64,000 bases of DNA from an uncultured Draconibacterium sp. (lineage in GTDB: Bacteria; Bacteroidota; Bacteroidia; Bacteroidales; Prolixibacteraceae). The DNA is taken from assembly GCF_913063105.1 (NCBI RefSeq), contig NZ_CAJXYQ010000009.1, forward strand, positions 62,001-126,000, written 5' to 3'. Both the position numbers and the translations under genes were made by a program. The notes below the pieces were generated by a model, which saw only the letters and a program-made list of their open reading frames with translations, made no database searches and was not told the DNA's origin. Each line of letters opens with the position of its first letter. The first letter of the stretch is position 1. Of the stretch, positions 37,187 through 46,438 are shown piece by piece.

Positions 37187-37217
37187 GAAAAGGTAAAGAA
37201 CTGAATTCTTTACCTTC
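37187..37217 (-). terminator. Terminator after rpmH
   Basis: AAGGTAAAGAA (37190-37200) pairs with TTCTTTACCTT (37206-37216) perfectly; the minus strand continues TTTTCGTGTTT. It lies 27 bp downstream of rpmH. Confidence 0.75.
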
Positions 37218-37243
37218 CCGCAAAATATACTAAGATCTTTTAA

Positions 37244-37402
37244 TTATCTTTTATGTCTTGGCTCGTCTGAAACGCTCAGTTTTTTTCTGCCTTTTGCTCT
37301 ACGGGCTTTAATTACTTTACGACCATTAGCTGTCGACATTCTCTCTCTAAAGCCGTGCTTATTCTTTCTTTTTCTATTTGATGGTTGAAATGTACGTTTC
37401 AT
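37244..37402 (-). CDS. rpmH: 50S ribosomal protein L34
   Basis: 52 residues, starting [20 protein letters not shown] and continuing [20 protein letters not shown], the unmistakable L34 sequence, with a short extra C-terminal tail ([11 protein letters not shown]). It is a structural protein of the large subunit. In many bacteria rpmH leads to rnpA; here no rnpA follows. It has its own promoter and terminator. The gene is too short for ordinary ORF cut-offs. Confidence 0.97.
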   Translation of the reverse strand: MKRTFQPSNRKRKNKHGFRERMSTANGRKVIKARRAKGRKKLSVSDEPRHKR

Positions 37403-37445
37403 TTCTATAAAGTTTTACTTGTTTCTATTCAGAATTTTCGGACTG

Positions 37446-37476
37446 CAAAAATAGTTCTTTTTTTATTTCTTCCAAA
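37446..37476 (-). promoter_or_regulatory. Promoter of rpmH
   Basis: On the minus strand TTTG (37473-37476) and TATTTTTG (37446-37453) are 19 bp apart, matching the consensus exactly. The start codon is 44 bp downstream. Confidence 0.75.
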
Positions 37477-37589
37477 AACTTCAGTGTTTTTTTATTTAAA
37501 ATCCCGCTTTTTGTTTTGTTTCTTAAAATCAGTTGTTTATCTGTTTTTGCAAAATCATTTTTTGCCTGATTGCAGGTGTTTACTTAAAA

Positions 37590-38297
37590 TCAGTTTTCTT
37601 TTTTTACTGAAAAGCGGAACCCAATACCGTGCAGGTTGGTAATTTTTACCGAAGGGTCGGCTTTAAAGTATTTTCGTAAACGCGAGATAAACACATCGAG
37701 GCTGCGTCCCAGGAAATAATCGTCTGATCCCCATACTTTTTCAAGTATTTCGTTTCGGCTGAGTACTTTGTTTGTGTTTTTTGCAAAAAAACGGATAAGC
37801 TCTGCCTCTTTCAATGTAAGGCTGCGTGTTTCGCCGTTCAGTGTTAACGAAAGATCGTCGAAATGAAAATCGAAGTTTCCAATTTTTATTACAGCGGCCG
37901 ATGTGTCGTTAACAGGTTGCGACTGACTGCGTTTAAGAAATATTTTAATTTTCAGCAGCAGTTCTTCCATGCTAAAAGGCTTGGGGATATAGTCGTCGCC
38001 ACCAATGGTTAAACCTGTAATTTTATCTTCCGTCATGCTGCGGGCGGTTAGAAAAATTATGGGAGTTTGTTCGTCGGTTTTGCGTATGGTTTCTGCAACC
38101 TGGAAGCCATCAATTTTCGGAAGCATCACATCTAAAACAATTAAATCGAATTGATTTTCCTTAAAAAGCGAGAGGGCCATTTCTCCGTCGGATGCAACTT
38201 TAACATCGTAATTGTTTTCCGTTAAATTGTCTTTTACAATAAAGCTTAGTGCCTCGTCGTCTTCAACCAATAATATTTTAAATGCGTCTTCTTTCAT
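37590..38297 (-). CDS. OmpR/PhoB-family response regulator
   Basis: 235 residues. Receiver domain (about 6-120) with the acidic pair near the start (LLVEDDEALS), phosphorylated Asp in LIVLDVMLPKIDG and Lys in PKPFSMEELL, then a winged-helix Trans_reg_C domain (about 140-232; LTLKEAELIRFFAKNTNKVLSR, RSLDVFISRLRKYF). It starts 3 bp after the kinase gene and is its partner. The arrangement and sequence resemble the RprX/RprY system of Bacteroides; targets unknown. Confidence 0.93.
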   Translation of the reverse strand: MKEDAFKILLVEDDEALSFIVKDNLTENNYDVKVASDGEMALSLFKENQFDLIVLDVMLPKIDGFQVAETIRKTDEQTPIIFLTARSMTEDKITGLTIGGDDYIPKPFSMEELLLKIKIFLKRSQSQPVNDTSAAVIKIGNFDFHFDDLSLTLNGETRSLTLKEAELIRFFAKNTNKVLSRNEILEKVWGSDDYFLGRSLDVFISRLRKYFKADPSVKITNLHGIGFRFSVKKEN

Positions 38298-38300
38298 GGT

Positions 38301-39566
38301 TTATTTCGGAATGGTTAAACAAAAAATACTTCCTCCTTTGGGATTTTCAAGAACTTTTATTTTCCAGTTATGGGTTTTTACAATTTTAAATACATAGTCG
38401 AGGCCAAGTCCAAATCCTTTTACATTATGCACGTTTCCGGTTGGTATTCGGTAAAACTTTTTAAATATCCTTTTGCGATGTTCCTTCGGAATTCCAATGC
38501 CATTATCAATAAAACTTAACTCAATAAGCGCCGGCTTTTCTAATAATTCGATTTTTATCACAGGGCTATTCTCGCAATATTTTGCAGCATTTTCAAGAAT
38601 GTTGGAAACCAGGTTGGCAAAATGAAATCGGTCGGCCATAATCTCATAATCAGCTTGCTGGCCTGTCAGTTGAACTTGTGCATTTTGCCCTGCTTTTGAT
38701 CGTTGAAACTGTTCACATGCATCCTGTAAAAACTGGTTTAGATTTATTTCCTCAAGATTTAAATGGATGCGACTTTTTTCTATAGATGCCAGGTTTAGCA
38801 CTTTCTCCACATTTTTCGAAAGACGGTTGGTTTGTTCTTGAATAATGCGTGTGTAATTAAAAAGCCGTTCGGGCGATTTTAATATATTTTCATCGTTAAT
38901 AACCGTAGCCGCCAGTGCAATTGACGATATGGGAGTTTTTAATTCGTGCGTAAGATTATTGATAAAATTTTTCTGAATTTCGGAGAGTTGGCGCTGACGA
39001 ATAATGACCCATAAAGTGTATCCGAAAAAGAAGATGACCAGGGTTAATAAAGCCGTTAAAAAGTACCAGATAGACAGTTGCGAGAAAAAATACGATGAGC
39101 GGTTGGGAAAGTGTAAGCCAAAATAATTGGAGTAATTCTCGTTTAAAGGGAATGAATAGGTTGACAACTCCTCGTTATCATCTATGCGTACCATTGTTGT
39201 TTCGTCCATCTGTTCCTGCCCGGGATTGTAAATGGCAAATTCAAAATCGGAATAAATGTCGTGCCGTTTAAATTGGGTAATCAGGTTTTGTTTTAAAAGA
39301 TCTTTATCGATAGCTACGCCCACATTAACCAGGTAAGTGTTGTTCGAGATTACCTCAACCGGGGTAATGCTGTCGAAATTTTCGGTGGTTCCGGTGGCCA
39401 GCATCACCTGCCAGGCAACCTCTTTTAATGCCACGCTGGCGCTCTCCTGAAATTGTTTCTCTGAAAGGTTATACGAACTGCGTATAAACGCAAATTGCAC
39501 CAGAAATACGCCAACAACAGATACAGTTGCCAGCATTATTATGTATTTAAGCGCTTTACCTTTCAT
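38301..39566 (-). CDS. Membrane sensor histidine kinase
   Basis: 421 residues. Two membrane helices (about 8-27 and 167-188) bracket a periplasmic sensor domain of about 140 residues. The cytoplasmic part has HisKA with NLTHELKTPISSIALAA and HATPase with NILENAAKYC, DNGIGIP and GFGLGLDYV. It phosphorylates the response regulator encoded 3 bp downstream. No HAMP domain is obvious. It resembles Bacteroides RprX, but the identity of the signal is unknown. Confidence 0.92.
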   Translation of the reverse strand: MKGKALKYIIMLATVSVVGVFLVQFAFIRSSYNLSEKQFQESASVALKEVAWQVMLATGTTENFDSITPVEVISNNTYLVNVGVAIDKDLLKQNLITQFKRHDIYSDFEFAIYNPGQEQMDETTMVRIDDNEELSTYSFPLNENYSNYFGLHFPNRSSYFFSQLSIWYFLTALLTLVIFFFGYTLWVIIRQRQLSEIQKNFINNLTHELKTPISSIALAATVINDENILKSPERLFNYTRIIQEQTNRLSKNVEKVLNLASIEKSRIHLNLEEINLNQFLQDACEQFQRSKAGQNAQVQLTGQQADYEIMADRFHFANLVSNILENAAKYCENSPVIKIELLEKPALIELSFIDNGIGIPKEHRKRIFKKFYRIPTGNVHNVKGFGLGLDYVFKIVKTHNWKIKVLENPKGGSIFCLTIPK

Positions 39567-39677
39567 TTAACATTACTTTAGCCACGAAACTACATATTTT
39601 TTTATTTGTCGCCTGTAGTTAACAACTCATTAACAAAATATTGCATTCGGTTAACAGCACCTATACCGAAGCATTTT

Positions 39678-39685
39678 TACATTTG
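39678..39685 (+). promoter_or_regulatory. -7 promoter element for the DUF1573 gene
   Basis: TACATTTG matches TAnnTTTG, 163 bp before the start at 39849, which would leave a long leader. No -33 TTG at the right spacing. Confidence 0.35.
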
Positions 39686-39848
39686 TTTCAGATTATTCTC
39701 AACAAACAAATTTAATGAATATATTATGAAACGAACTTGAACTTATTTAATCATAGCTACACAAACAAGAATGATTAAAAAGGTTTATGTGAGTTCCTGA
39801 ATGTCTTCAAACTTATTGAACATTCAGAAATCAAAAAATTTTAAAAAG

Positions 39849-40946
39849 ATGAAACGAATTTTACAATTATTGGCCGTATTTTCATTGGTTGTTGCTTTTC
39901 ATTCAGCAATGGCTCAGGGAAGTGCAAAAATTGTGTTTGAAGAACAAACCCACGACTTTGGAAATTTCAAAGAATCAGATGGTGTTCAAACCACATCTTT
40001 TTCGTTTACCAACAATGGAGAGGCTCCATTGGTACTCTCGAATGTACGTGCATCATGCGGTTGTACCACTCCGAAATGGACCCGCGAGCCAGTTGCTCCC
40101 GGACAAAAAGGAAGTATTGATGTAAGTTATAATCCTAAAAACCGCCCGGGCTCGTTTAACAAATCGGTAACGGTTAGCTCAAACGCCGAAAACCGCACTG
40201 TTGTTTTACGCATCACCGGGAAAGTTGAACCACGCGAAAAGACCCTGGCAGAAAAGTATCCGCGAAAAATTGGTGCTTTACGGGTAAAATCAAACTACCT
40301 CTCGTTTGCCAAAATAAAAATGGGCGAAGTGGTGACAAAAGAGCTGGAGCTGGTTAATGATACTGACAAACCTGTTGAAGTGGGTTTCCGAACAGTGCCA
40401 AAACACCTTCAGGCTAAAGTTGAACCAGAAACTATTCCTGCAAACGGTACAGGTAAACTTATTGTAACTTACGATTCTGATGCCGCCAATACTTTTGGTT
40501 TTGCTTCGCACCGTATATACCTGTCGCTTGATGGTAGCAACGATTACAAAAGCTCGGTAGGTGTTAGTGCAACAATTGAAGAGGATTTCTCTCACTTAAC
40601 TCCTGAAGAGCTGGCAAATGCGCCGGTTGCTAATTTTAATGAAAAATCGGTTGATTTTGGAGAAATGAAACAAGGCGATAAAAAAGATCATACCTTTACC
40701 TTAACCAACGATGGTAAAACAGATTTAATTATCCGCAGAGTGCGTTCTTCTTGCGGATGTACTGCCGTGGCACCTTCGAAAAAGGTTATTGCTGCAGGCG
40801 AAACCGCACCTATAAAGGTAACTTTCGACTCGCGCGGAAAGCGTGGCCGCCAAAGCAAATCAATTACTGTAATTACCAACGACCCGAAAACACCAACTTC
40901 AACACTCCGAATTTCGAGCAATGTTGTTGTGCAAAGTGCAAGCTAA
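39849..40946 (+). CDS. Secreted protein with repeated DUF1573 domains
   Basis: 365 residues from the ATG at 39849, chosen because it begins a signal peptide (MKRILQLLAVFSLVVAFHSAMA). The mature part has DUF1573 domains at about 28-125 and 260-360, each with a SCGCT motif (ASCGCTTP and SSCGCTAV), separated by a more divergent domain without the motif. DUF1573 is an immunoglobulin/ASH-like fold common in Bacteroidota periplasmic or surface proteins. The function is not known. It is followed by a terminator and stands alone. Confidence 0.85.
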   Translation: MKRILQLLAVFSLVVAFHSAMAQGSAKIVFEEQTHDFGNFKESDGVQTTSFSFTNNGEAPLVLSNVRASCGCTTPKWTREPVAPGQKGSIDVSYNPKNRPGSFNKSVTVSSNAENRTVVLRITGKVEPREKTLAEKYPRKIGALRVKSNYLSFAKIKMGEVVTKELELVNDTDKPVEVGFRTVPKHLQAKVEPETIPANGTGKLIVTYDSDAANTFGFASHRIYLSLDGSNDYKSSVGVSATIEEDFSHLTPEELANAPVANFNEKSVDFGEMKQGDKKDHTFTLTNDGKTDLIIRRVRSSCGCTAVAPSKKVIAAGETAPIKVTFDSRGKRGRQSKSITVITNDPKTPTSTLRISSNVVVQSAS

Positions 40947-40968
40947 GTTTATTTAAAGTCAATAATAC

Positions 40969-41008
40969 AAGAGGTGTTGCAGGTTTAACTTGCAGCACCT
41001 TCTTTTTT
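40969..41008 (+). terminator. Terminator after the DUF1573 gene
   Basis: GAGGTGTTGCA pairs with TGCAGCACCTTC (one G-T pair) around the loop GGTTTAACT, followed by TTTTTT. Confidence 0.8.
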
Positions 41009-41020
41009 GCTGTACTTTTG
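40990..41020 (+). promoter_or_regulatory. Promoter of meaB
   Basis: TTG (40990-40992) and TACTTTTG (41013-41020) are 20 bp apart. The -33 region overlaps the preceding terminator stem. The start codon lies 20 bp downstream. Confidence 0.6.
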
Positions 41021-41039
41021 AGCGATAAAATTTACCCTA

Positions 41040-42152
41040 ATGTCAGAAACAGATAAGCACCATATCGAAAACGATCCTCAGTTTAAAGGTCTGAATGTAA
41101 ACTCCGGAGTTGAGCAACCCGAAACGGTAAACAACGACTCGGTAAAGCGCTTTTTACAGAAAAAACGAAAACTGCTTCCGGTTGAAGAATATGTAAATGG
41201 TATTTTGAAAGGCGACATTACGCTGCTAAGTAAAGCGGTTACGCTGGTGGAGAGCTCAAAAGCCGAACATCAGCAACTGGCGCAGCAGATTATAAAAGCC
41301 TGTCTTCCGCACAGTGGAAATTCCGTGCGGGTAGGAATTACAGGGGTGCCTGGAGTAGGTAAGAGTACATTTATTGAAGCACTTGGAAAGCTGCTTACCA
41401 GCCGCGGTGAAAAATTAGCCGTATTGGCTATCGATCCGAGTAGCGAACGAACAAAGGGAAGTATTTTGGGTGATAAAACCCGGATGGAAGAGTTGGCCAG
41501 CGATAAACTGGCGTACATTCGTCCAAGTCCGTCGGCAGGGTCGCTTGGTGGAGTAGCACGAAAAACGCGCGAAACCATAATCTTGTGTGAAGCAGCAGGG
41601 TATACCAATATTTTTATTGAAACGGTGGGAGTTGGACAAAGCGAAACAGCAGTGCACTCCATGACCGATTTTTTCCTTTTATTAATGCTTGCAGGCGCCG
41701 GCGACGAGCTTCAGGGGATAAAACGCGGCATAATGGAGATGGCCGACCTTATTGCCATTAATAAAGCCGATGGTAACAATGTGGAAAAAGCAGAAATGGC
41801 AAAAGTGCAGTATAAAAATGCCATTCACCTGTTTCCAAAAAAAGATTCAGACTGGGAGCCTAATGTGCTAAGCTGTTCAGCCTACAATAAAGTGGGAATT
41901 GAGGATATTTGGGGGCAGATTGAAAACTATAAAAAGCTCACAAAGGGCAACGGTTACTTTTTCAGGAAAAGAAATGAACAAGCTACCTACTGGATGCATG
42001 AAACCATTCAGGAACAATTAAAACGGAATTTCTACGACCATCCGGAAATTAAAGCCCAGTTACAGGTGCTGGAAAATTATGTGCTTGCCGACAAAATGAG
42101 CTCCTTTGTTGCTGCCGGAGAATTACTTGACAGGTATTCGAAATTAAAATAA
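41040..42152 (+). CDS. meaB: Methylmalonyl-CoA mutase-associated GTPase MeaB
   Basis: 370 residues. G1 P-loop GVPGVGKST (102-110), then IDPSSERTKGSILGDKTRM, PSPSAGSLGGVARKTRE, a G3-like IETVGVGQSE segment and G4 NKAD. This is the MeaB/ArgK family. It protects adenosylcobalamin-dependent methylmalonyl-CoA mutase and helps load cofactor. The long N-terminal extension before residue 50 is polar. Mutase genes are not in the window. It links to the carboxyltransferase/biotin carrier pair at 2709-4597, which would act on the same methylmalonyl-CoA. Own promoter, single gene. Confidence 0.95.
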   Translation: MSETDKHHIENDPQFKGLNVNSGVEQPETVNNDSVKRFLQKKRKLLPVEEYVNGILKGDITLLSKAVTLVESSKAEHQQLAQQIIKACLPHSGNSVRVGITGVPGVGKSTFIEALGKLLTSRGEKLAVLAIDPSSERTKGSILGDKTRMEELASDKLAYIRPSPSAGSLGGVARKTRETIILCEAAGYTNIFIETVGVGQSETAVHSMTDFFLLLMLAGAGDELQGIKRGIMEMADLIAINKADGNNVEKAEMAKVQYKNAIHLFPKKDSDWEPNVLSCSAYNKVGIEDIWGQIENYKKLTKGNGYFFRKRNEQATYWMHETIQEQLKRNFYDHPEIKAQLQVLENYVLADKMSSFVAAGELLDRYSKLK

Positions 42153-42346
42153 GTCAACACATTTAAACCCGATGTTTTGGTTGTTCCGGGTTTTGTCGAA
42201 CTAAAGCCTGTTCAAAACAATCGTCTTCCTTGGGTAAAGAAGCATTACGTTTCAATTAAAAAGTGGCAATTGGCTGATTGTTGAATTTCACGGGTAATCC
42301 GGCAAACTTTCCTGTTTTACATCTTTTAAAAGCTTTTGAAAAGAAG

Positions 42347-42354
42347 TAAATTTG
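42347..42354 (+). promoter_or_regulatory. -7 promoter element for lpdA
   Basis: TAAATTTG matches TAnnTTTG, 65 bp before the start codon. A TTTTG lies only 8 bp upstream, so no proper -33 was found. Confidence 0.4.
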
Positions 42355-42419
42355 TAAGAACCTTTCTGATTGTGAGGTGTTACTTACATAAATCAAATAT
42401 CAATAAATTTTAAAAAATA

Positions 42420-43811
42420 ATGAATTACGATGTTATAGTTATAGGTAGCGGCCCCGGTGGATATGTTACAGCAATTCGCGCTGCACAACTGGGGTTTAAA
42501 GTTGCTGTTGTTGAAAAGGAAAATCTTGGAGGAATTTGTTTGAACTGGGGGTGTATTCCCACCAAGTCGTTACTAAAAAGTGCACAGGCTTTTGAATATG
42601 CCGCACATGCTGCTGATTATGGAGTAACTATTGAAGGAGAAGTAAAACCTGATTTTGAAGCAATGGTGAAGCGAAGCAGAAATGTAGCTGATGGCATGAG
42701 CAAGGGGATTCAGTTTTTATTCAAGAAAAATAAAGTAGAATCGATATTTGGCTGGGGAAAACTTACAGCTAAAAATACGGTTGAGGTTACCGCCGAAAAT
42801 GGAAAAAAGACTTCGTATACGGCAAAACATATTATTCTGGCTACCGGAGCACGTTCGCGCGAGCTGCCTAATTTGCCACAAGATGGTGAAAAAATTATTG
42901 GCTACCGAAAAGCATTAACCCTTGAAAAACAACCTAAAAGTATGGTGGTTGTTGGATCTGGAGCTATTGGCAGCGAATTTGCCTACTTTTACCATACCAT
43001 TGGCACAGCAGTTACGCTTGTTGAGTTTATGCCAACCCTGGTGCCAAACGAAGATGCTGACGTGGCAAAACAACTGGAGCGCAACTTCAAAAAATCAAAA
43101 ATGAAAGTGATGACCAGTTCGTCGGTTGAAAGTGTTGATACATCGGGCGAAATATGTAAAGTTACAATCAAAACAAAAAAAGGAGAAGAGGTTGTTGAAG
43201 CAGATGTTGTACTGTCGGCTGTTGGAATTTCTCCAAATACTGATGGGATTGGTCTGGAAGAACTTGGTGTAACCACCGAGAATGGCCGCGTAAAAGTTGA
43301 TGAATATTACAAAACAAATGTTGAGGGGGTTTATGCCATTGGCGATATTGTTGACGGTCCGGCGCTGGCTCACGTAGCTTCGGCTGAGGGAATAACTTGT
43401 ATTGAAAAAATTGCAGGTTTAAATCCGGAGCCGGTTGACTATGGAAATATTCCGGGATGTACCTATACAAACCCTGAAGTATCATCGGTAGGCTTAACAG
43501 AAGCTAAAGCAAAAGAAGCAGGCTACGAAATTAAAGTGGGTAAGTTCCCTTATTCGGCCAGCGGAAAAGCAAGTGCAGCAGGCCAGAAAGACGGTTTTGT
43601 TAAACTGGTTTTTGATGCCAAGTACGGAGAATTGCTTGGTGCACATATGATTGGCGGAAATGTGACCGAAATGATTGCTGAACTGGTAGTAGCTAAAAAA
43701 CTGGAAATTACCGGACACGAGCTGCTAAAAACCATTCATCCGCACCCAACCATGAGCGAAGCAGTAATGGAAGCTGCTGCTGCCGCCTATGATGAGGTTA
43801 TTCATATTTAA
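42420..43811 (+). CDS. lpdA: Dihydrolipoyl dehydrogenase
   Basis: 463 residues. FAD site GSGPGGYVTAIRAAQ (9-23), redox-active disulphide Cys40/Cys45 in GGICLNWGCIPTKS, NAD site VVGSGAIGSEFAYF, and the catalytic His in HPHPTMSE (about 440-447). It re-oxidises lipoyl groups of 2-oxo acid dehydrogenases or the glycine cleavage system. No E1, E2 or glycine cleavage gene is adjacent, so the enzyme is likely shared. Single gene between its own promoter and terminator. Confidence 0.97.
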   Translation: MNYDVIVIGSGPGGYVTAIRAAQLGFKVAVVEKENLGGICLNWGCIPTKSLLKSAQAFEYAAHAADYGVTIEGEVKPDFEAMVKRSRNVADGMSKGIQFLFKKNKVESIFGWGKLTAKNTVEVTAENGKKTSYTAKHIILATGARSRELPNLPQDGEKIIGYRKALTLEKQPKSMVVVGSGAIGSEFAYFYHTIGTAVTLVEFMPTLVPNEDADVAKQLERNFKKSKMKVMTSSSVESVDTSGEICKVTIKTKKGEEVVEADVVLSAVGISPNTDGIGLEELGVTTENGRVKVDEYYKTNVEGVYAIGDIVDGPALAHVASAEGITCIEKIAGLNPEPVDYGNIPGCTYTNPEVSSVGLTEAKAKEAGYEIKVGKFPYSASGKASAAGQKDGFVKLVFDAKYGELLGAHMIGGNVTEMIAELVVAKKLEITGHELLKTIHPHPTMSEAVMEAAAAAYDEVIHI

Positions 43812-43837
43812 ATAATAATTAAGTAATATAAAGTAAA

Positions 43838-43869
43838 GAACCCGAGGTGTTTAGCTTCGGGTTTTTTTG
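43838..43869 (+). terminator. Terminator after lpdA
   Basis: AACCCGA (43839-43845) pairs with TCGGGTT (43857-43863), followed by TTTTTT. Confidence 0.8.
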
Positions 43870-43940
43870 TGTGTTAAAAACCGAACAAACGACACTAATG
43901 TTCGAAACGTTTATAAAAAGCTGAAAATCAATTAGAAAGT

Positions 43941-43970
43941 TTTTGTATTTAAGAATAAATTTTAATTTTG
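43941..43970 (+). promoter_or_regulatory. Promoter of the FadL-type gene
   Basis: TTTTG (43941-43945) and TAATTTTG (43963-43970) are 17 bp apart. The start codon is 92 bp downstream, leaving a leader without other notable structure. Confidence 0.55.
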
Positions 43971-44061
43971 CCTGTCAGACATCAACTACAGAGACCGTAT
44001 TATTTCTCAGAATTACTATTGTTAAATGAGGGAGATATTCTTTAATAAAAATTCGAAATAA

Positions 44062-45702
44062 ATGAAAAAACTAACATTGGTAGTGGCATTTTCTATGCTG
44101 CTTCAAATTGTATTTGCAGGTGGTTTACTAACCAATTACAACCAAAGTGCACAATATATTCGGATGATGTCGCGAAATGCATCATTAGATATTGATGCGG
44201 TATTTTACAATCCGGCGGGCTTGGTAAAAATGGAAGATGGCTGGCATTTTGCCTTTTACAGCCAAACTATTTTTCAAACCCGCGATATTGATACACAGTT
44301 TCCAACTTTGAATACAAGTCACTACGAAGGTAAAACAACAATACCTATTTTTCCTGATTTGTATGCAGCCTATAAAAAAGACAAGTGGGCATTTTCATTA
44401 GGAATAGGGCCAATAGGTGGTGGCGGAACAGCAGAGTTTCCCGGAGGAATTCCAACACTGGAGATTCCTTTTTCAATGTTACCGGTTGCCTTGTCTGACT
44501 TAGCTTTAATTAACCCGGCTTTAGCTGTTACAAGTTACGACCTTGATATGGCATTAGAGGCTTCATCAACATTTTGGGGTATTCAACTGGGTGCATCTTA
44601 TGCACTAAACGATAAATTCTCGGTTTATGGGGGTATGCGCTTAATGCCATCAGTAAATACTTACGAAGGAGCTATTCGCAATATCCAGATTAACGGAACA
44701 CCTGCTGTGGCCTGGTTAAATGGGTCTGCTACGCAACTGAGTACAATGGCGGCAAATCTCAATGCACTAGCAAATTTGCCGGAAACATTGGCCCCAATTC
44801 TTTCCGTTGCTGGAGAGTTTACATTAGATCAGTTGGTGGGGGCAGGCCAAATGGATCCGGTACAGCAAGGTCAAATTGAGGCAGGTTTGCAATTAATGGG
44901 ACTTTCATCTGAGCAAATTGCGGCTATGAATCTTAACCAGATAAATGGTGCATATGTGCAAGCCGCACCTGGTTTTATTCAAAATGCACAAACGCTTAAC
45001 GGAACAGCACAAACACTTACCGGAACCGCCGGGCAAATGAACGACAAAGAGGTGAAAACCAAACAAAAAGGCATGGGTTATACCCCGATAATTGGTGTTA
45101 ATTTTTCGCCGAACGACGACTGGAACTTCGCTGTAAAATACGAGTTTAAAACAAAGCTTGTATTGGAAAACGAAACCGAAGTTGATCAAATGGGCTTGTT
45201 TCCTGATGGAGCAGAATCTTCAAACGATGTTCCTGCAATTTTTACGGCCGGTGTTGGATATCGTGGTTTAGACTGGTTAGAAGCACAACTTTCCTATAAT
45301 ATGTATTTTGATAAAGATGTTGATTATGGGTACAATATCCGATATTCAACAATGGGCGAGCAGGTGCACCGCGATATTGATGGCAACTATTGGGAGCTGG
45401 GCCTTGGATTGCAGTTTAATGTAAGTGATAATTTTGCTTTTAGTGTTGGTGGATTACGCTCGAAAAATGGTGTATCACCACAGTACCAAAGCGATTTTAG
45501 TTTTAGTAATTCGTCGCATACCCTGGCTGGTGGTATTATGTGGAAAATTACTGACAAACTTACTTTTGATGCCGGTATTTCAAATACTTTTTATGAAGAC
45601 GATACTGTGACATTTAATCATGCAAGTGTTGGAAGTTATGACGAAACGTTTGGCAAAACAACCTTGAGTATTGCAGCCGGTATTTCGTACAGCATATTTT
45701 AA
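44062..45702 (+). CDS. OmpP1/FadL-family outer membrane transporter
   Basis: 546 residues. Signal peptide (MKKLTLVVAFSMLLQIVFA), then a FadL-type beginning with SAQYIRMMSRNASLDIDAVFYNPAGLVKM, the hatch/NPA segment conserved in the family. The C-terminal half is a 14-strand beta-barrel in outline and the last residue is Phe. An unusual insertion (about 205-330) is rich in Ala, Gln, Asn and Leu, with a repeat-like QTLNGTAQTLTGTAGQMND segment; it likely forms an extracellular or periplasmic helical part. FadL proteins pass long-chain fatty acids or other hydrophobic molecules. The ligand is unknown. Confidence 0.88.
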   Translation: MKKLTLVVAFSMLLQIVFAGGLLTNYNQSAQYIRMMSRNASLDIDAVFYNPAGLVKMEDGWHFAFYSQTIFQTRDIDTQFPTLNTSHYEGKTTIPIFPDLYAAYKKDKWAFSLGIGPIGGGGTAEFPGGIPTLEIPFSMLPVALSDLALINPALAVTSYDLDMALEASSTFWGIQLGASYALNDKFSVYGGMRLMPSVNTYEGAIRNIQINGTPAVAWLNGSATQLSTMAANLNALANLPETLAPILSVAGEFTLDQLVGAGQMDPVQQGQIEAGLQLMGLSSEQIAAMNLNQINGAYVQAAPGFIQNAQTLNGTAQTLTGTAGQMNDKEVKTKQKGMGYTPIIGVNFSPNDDWNFAVKYEFKTKLVLENETEVDQMGLFPDGAESSNDVPAIFTAGVGYRGLDWLEAQLSYNMYFDKDVDYGYNIRYSTMGEQVHRDIDGNYWELGLGLQFNVSDNFAFSVGGLRSKNGVSPQYQSDFSFSNSSHTLAGGIMWKITDKLTFDAGISNTFYEDDTVTFNHASVGSYDETFGKTTLSIAAGISYSIF

Positions 45703-45721
45703 ACCAATAACAATATAACGC

Positions 45722-45756
45722 AAAAGCGGAGGACATTTATTGTTCTCCGCTTTTTT
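45722..45756. terminator. Terminator between convergent genes (FadL-type and lipoprotein)
   Basis: A 14-bp stem AAAAGCGGAGGACA/TGTTCTCCGCTTTT (one G-T pair), loop TTTAT, with A- and T-rich flanks, so it can end both transcripts. Confidence 0.85.
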
Positions 45757-45773
45757 ATTGCTTAGCATTTGGT

Positions 45774-46310
45774 TTAAATCGCTTTGGCTTCAATATGGCA
45801 ATCAAAGTCCATGTTTACAACAAAGTCTACCGGTGCAGTATTCGTGGTTCCTGAAACGGTAATTGTAATTTCTTTAGTTGAATTAAGAATTGAGGCCGCC
45901 TGAATAAGTTTAGCGTTATCAACTGATGGTTTAAAGGTGTTGTTCTCTCTTGAAATATCTGTTAGCGAAACCAGTATGCCCACATTGTCAACAGAAACAT
46001 CAAGCGTTTTAACCAGTTCTCCTTCTCCCAAATTGCCAATAACTAACTCCAGTTCATTGATGTCAATCGATTTTAGTTTGTTCAAATAATCTGCGATCTC
46101 GCTAATGTCGCTGAGTTTTGTAGTTTGTGTTTCAGAAAATGCGAAATCGGCGCTGGCTGATTTTTGAATACTGGCATTCGTTTCAACAACGGCTACCGGA
46201 ATGTTCATCGAAAGGGTTGTGTCAAACTCAATGGTATTGGCATCTTCAATTTTGTCGCACGAAAATAACGACAGTGCAAAAACTAATAATACAAAATAAA
46301 TGTTTTTCAT
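45774..46310 (-). CDS. Lipoprotein of unknown function
   Basis: 178 residues from the ATG at 46310, chosen because it starts a lipoprotein signal (MKNIYFVLLVFALSLFSC, Cys 18). The mature part is hydrophilic and beta-rich (TIEFDTTLSMNIPVAVVET, LNKLKSIDINELELVIGN, VDNVGILVSLTDISRENN, VDFVVNMDFDCHIEAKAI). I recognise no family. No catalytic motifs. It ends at the shared terminator with the FadL-type gene. It is the last of three lipoprotein genes on this strand. Confidence 0.7.
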   Translation of the reverse strand: MKNIYFVLLVFALSLFSCDKIEDANTIEFDTTLSMNIPVAVVETNASIQKSASADFAFSETQTTKLSDISEIADYLNKLKSIDINELELVIGNLGEGELVKTLDVSVDNVGILVSLTDISRENNTFKPSVDNAKLIQAASILNSTKEITITVSGTTNTAPVDFVVNMDFDCHIEAKAI

Positions 46311-46375
46311 GTGATTTGTGATTAATGTTAAAGCGGCAATATAAGGCATTATTGTACCTGTGTCAATAGCAAAAT

Positions 46376-46408
46376 AAAAAAAGGGTTGATTTTTATCAAC
46401 CCCTTTTG
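46376..46408 (-). terminator. Terminator after the NigD-like lipoprotein
   Basis: On the minus strand AAAGGGGTTGAT pairs with ATCAACCCTTT around AAAA, followed by a T run. It separates the gene at 46439 from that at 45774. Confidence 0.8.
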
Positions 46409-46438
46409 GAAGAACTAACTGTGAAATTACTGGAATAC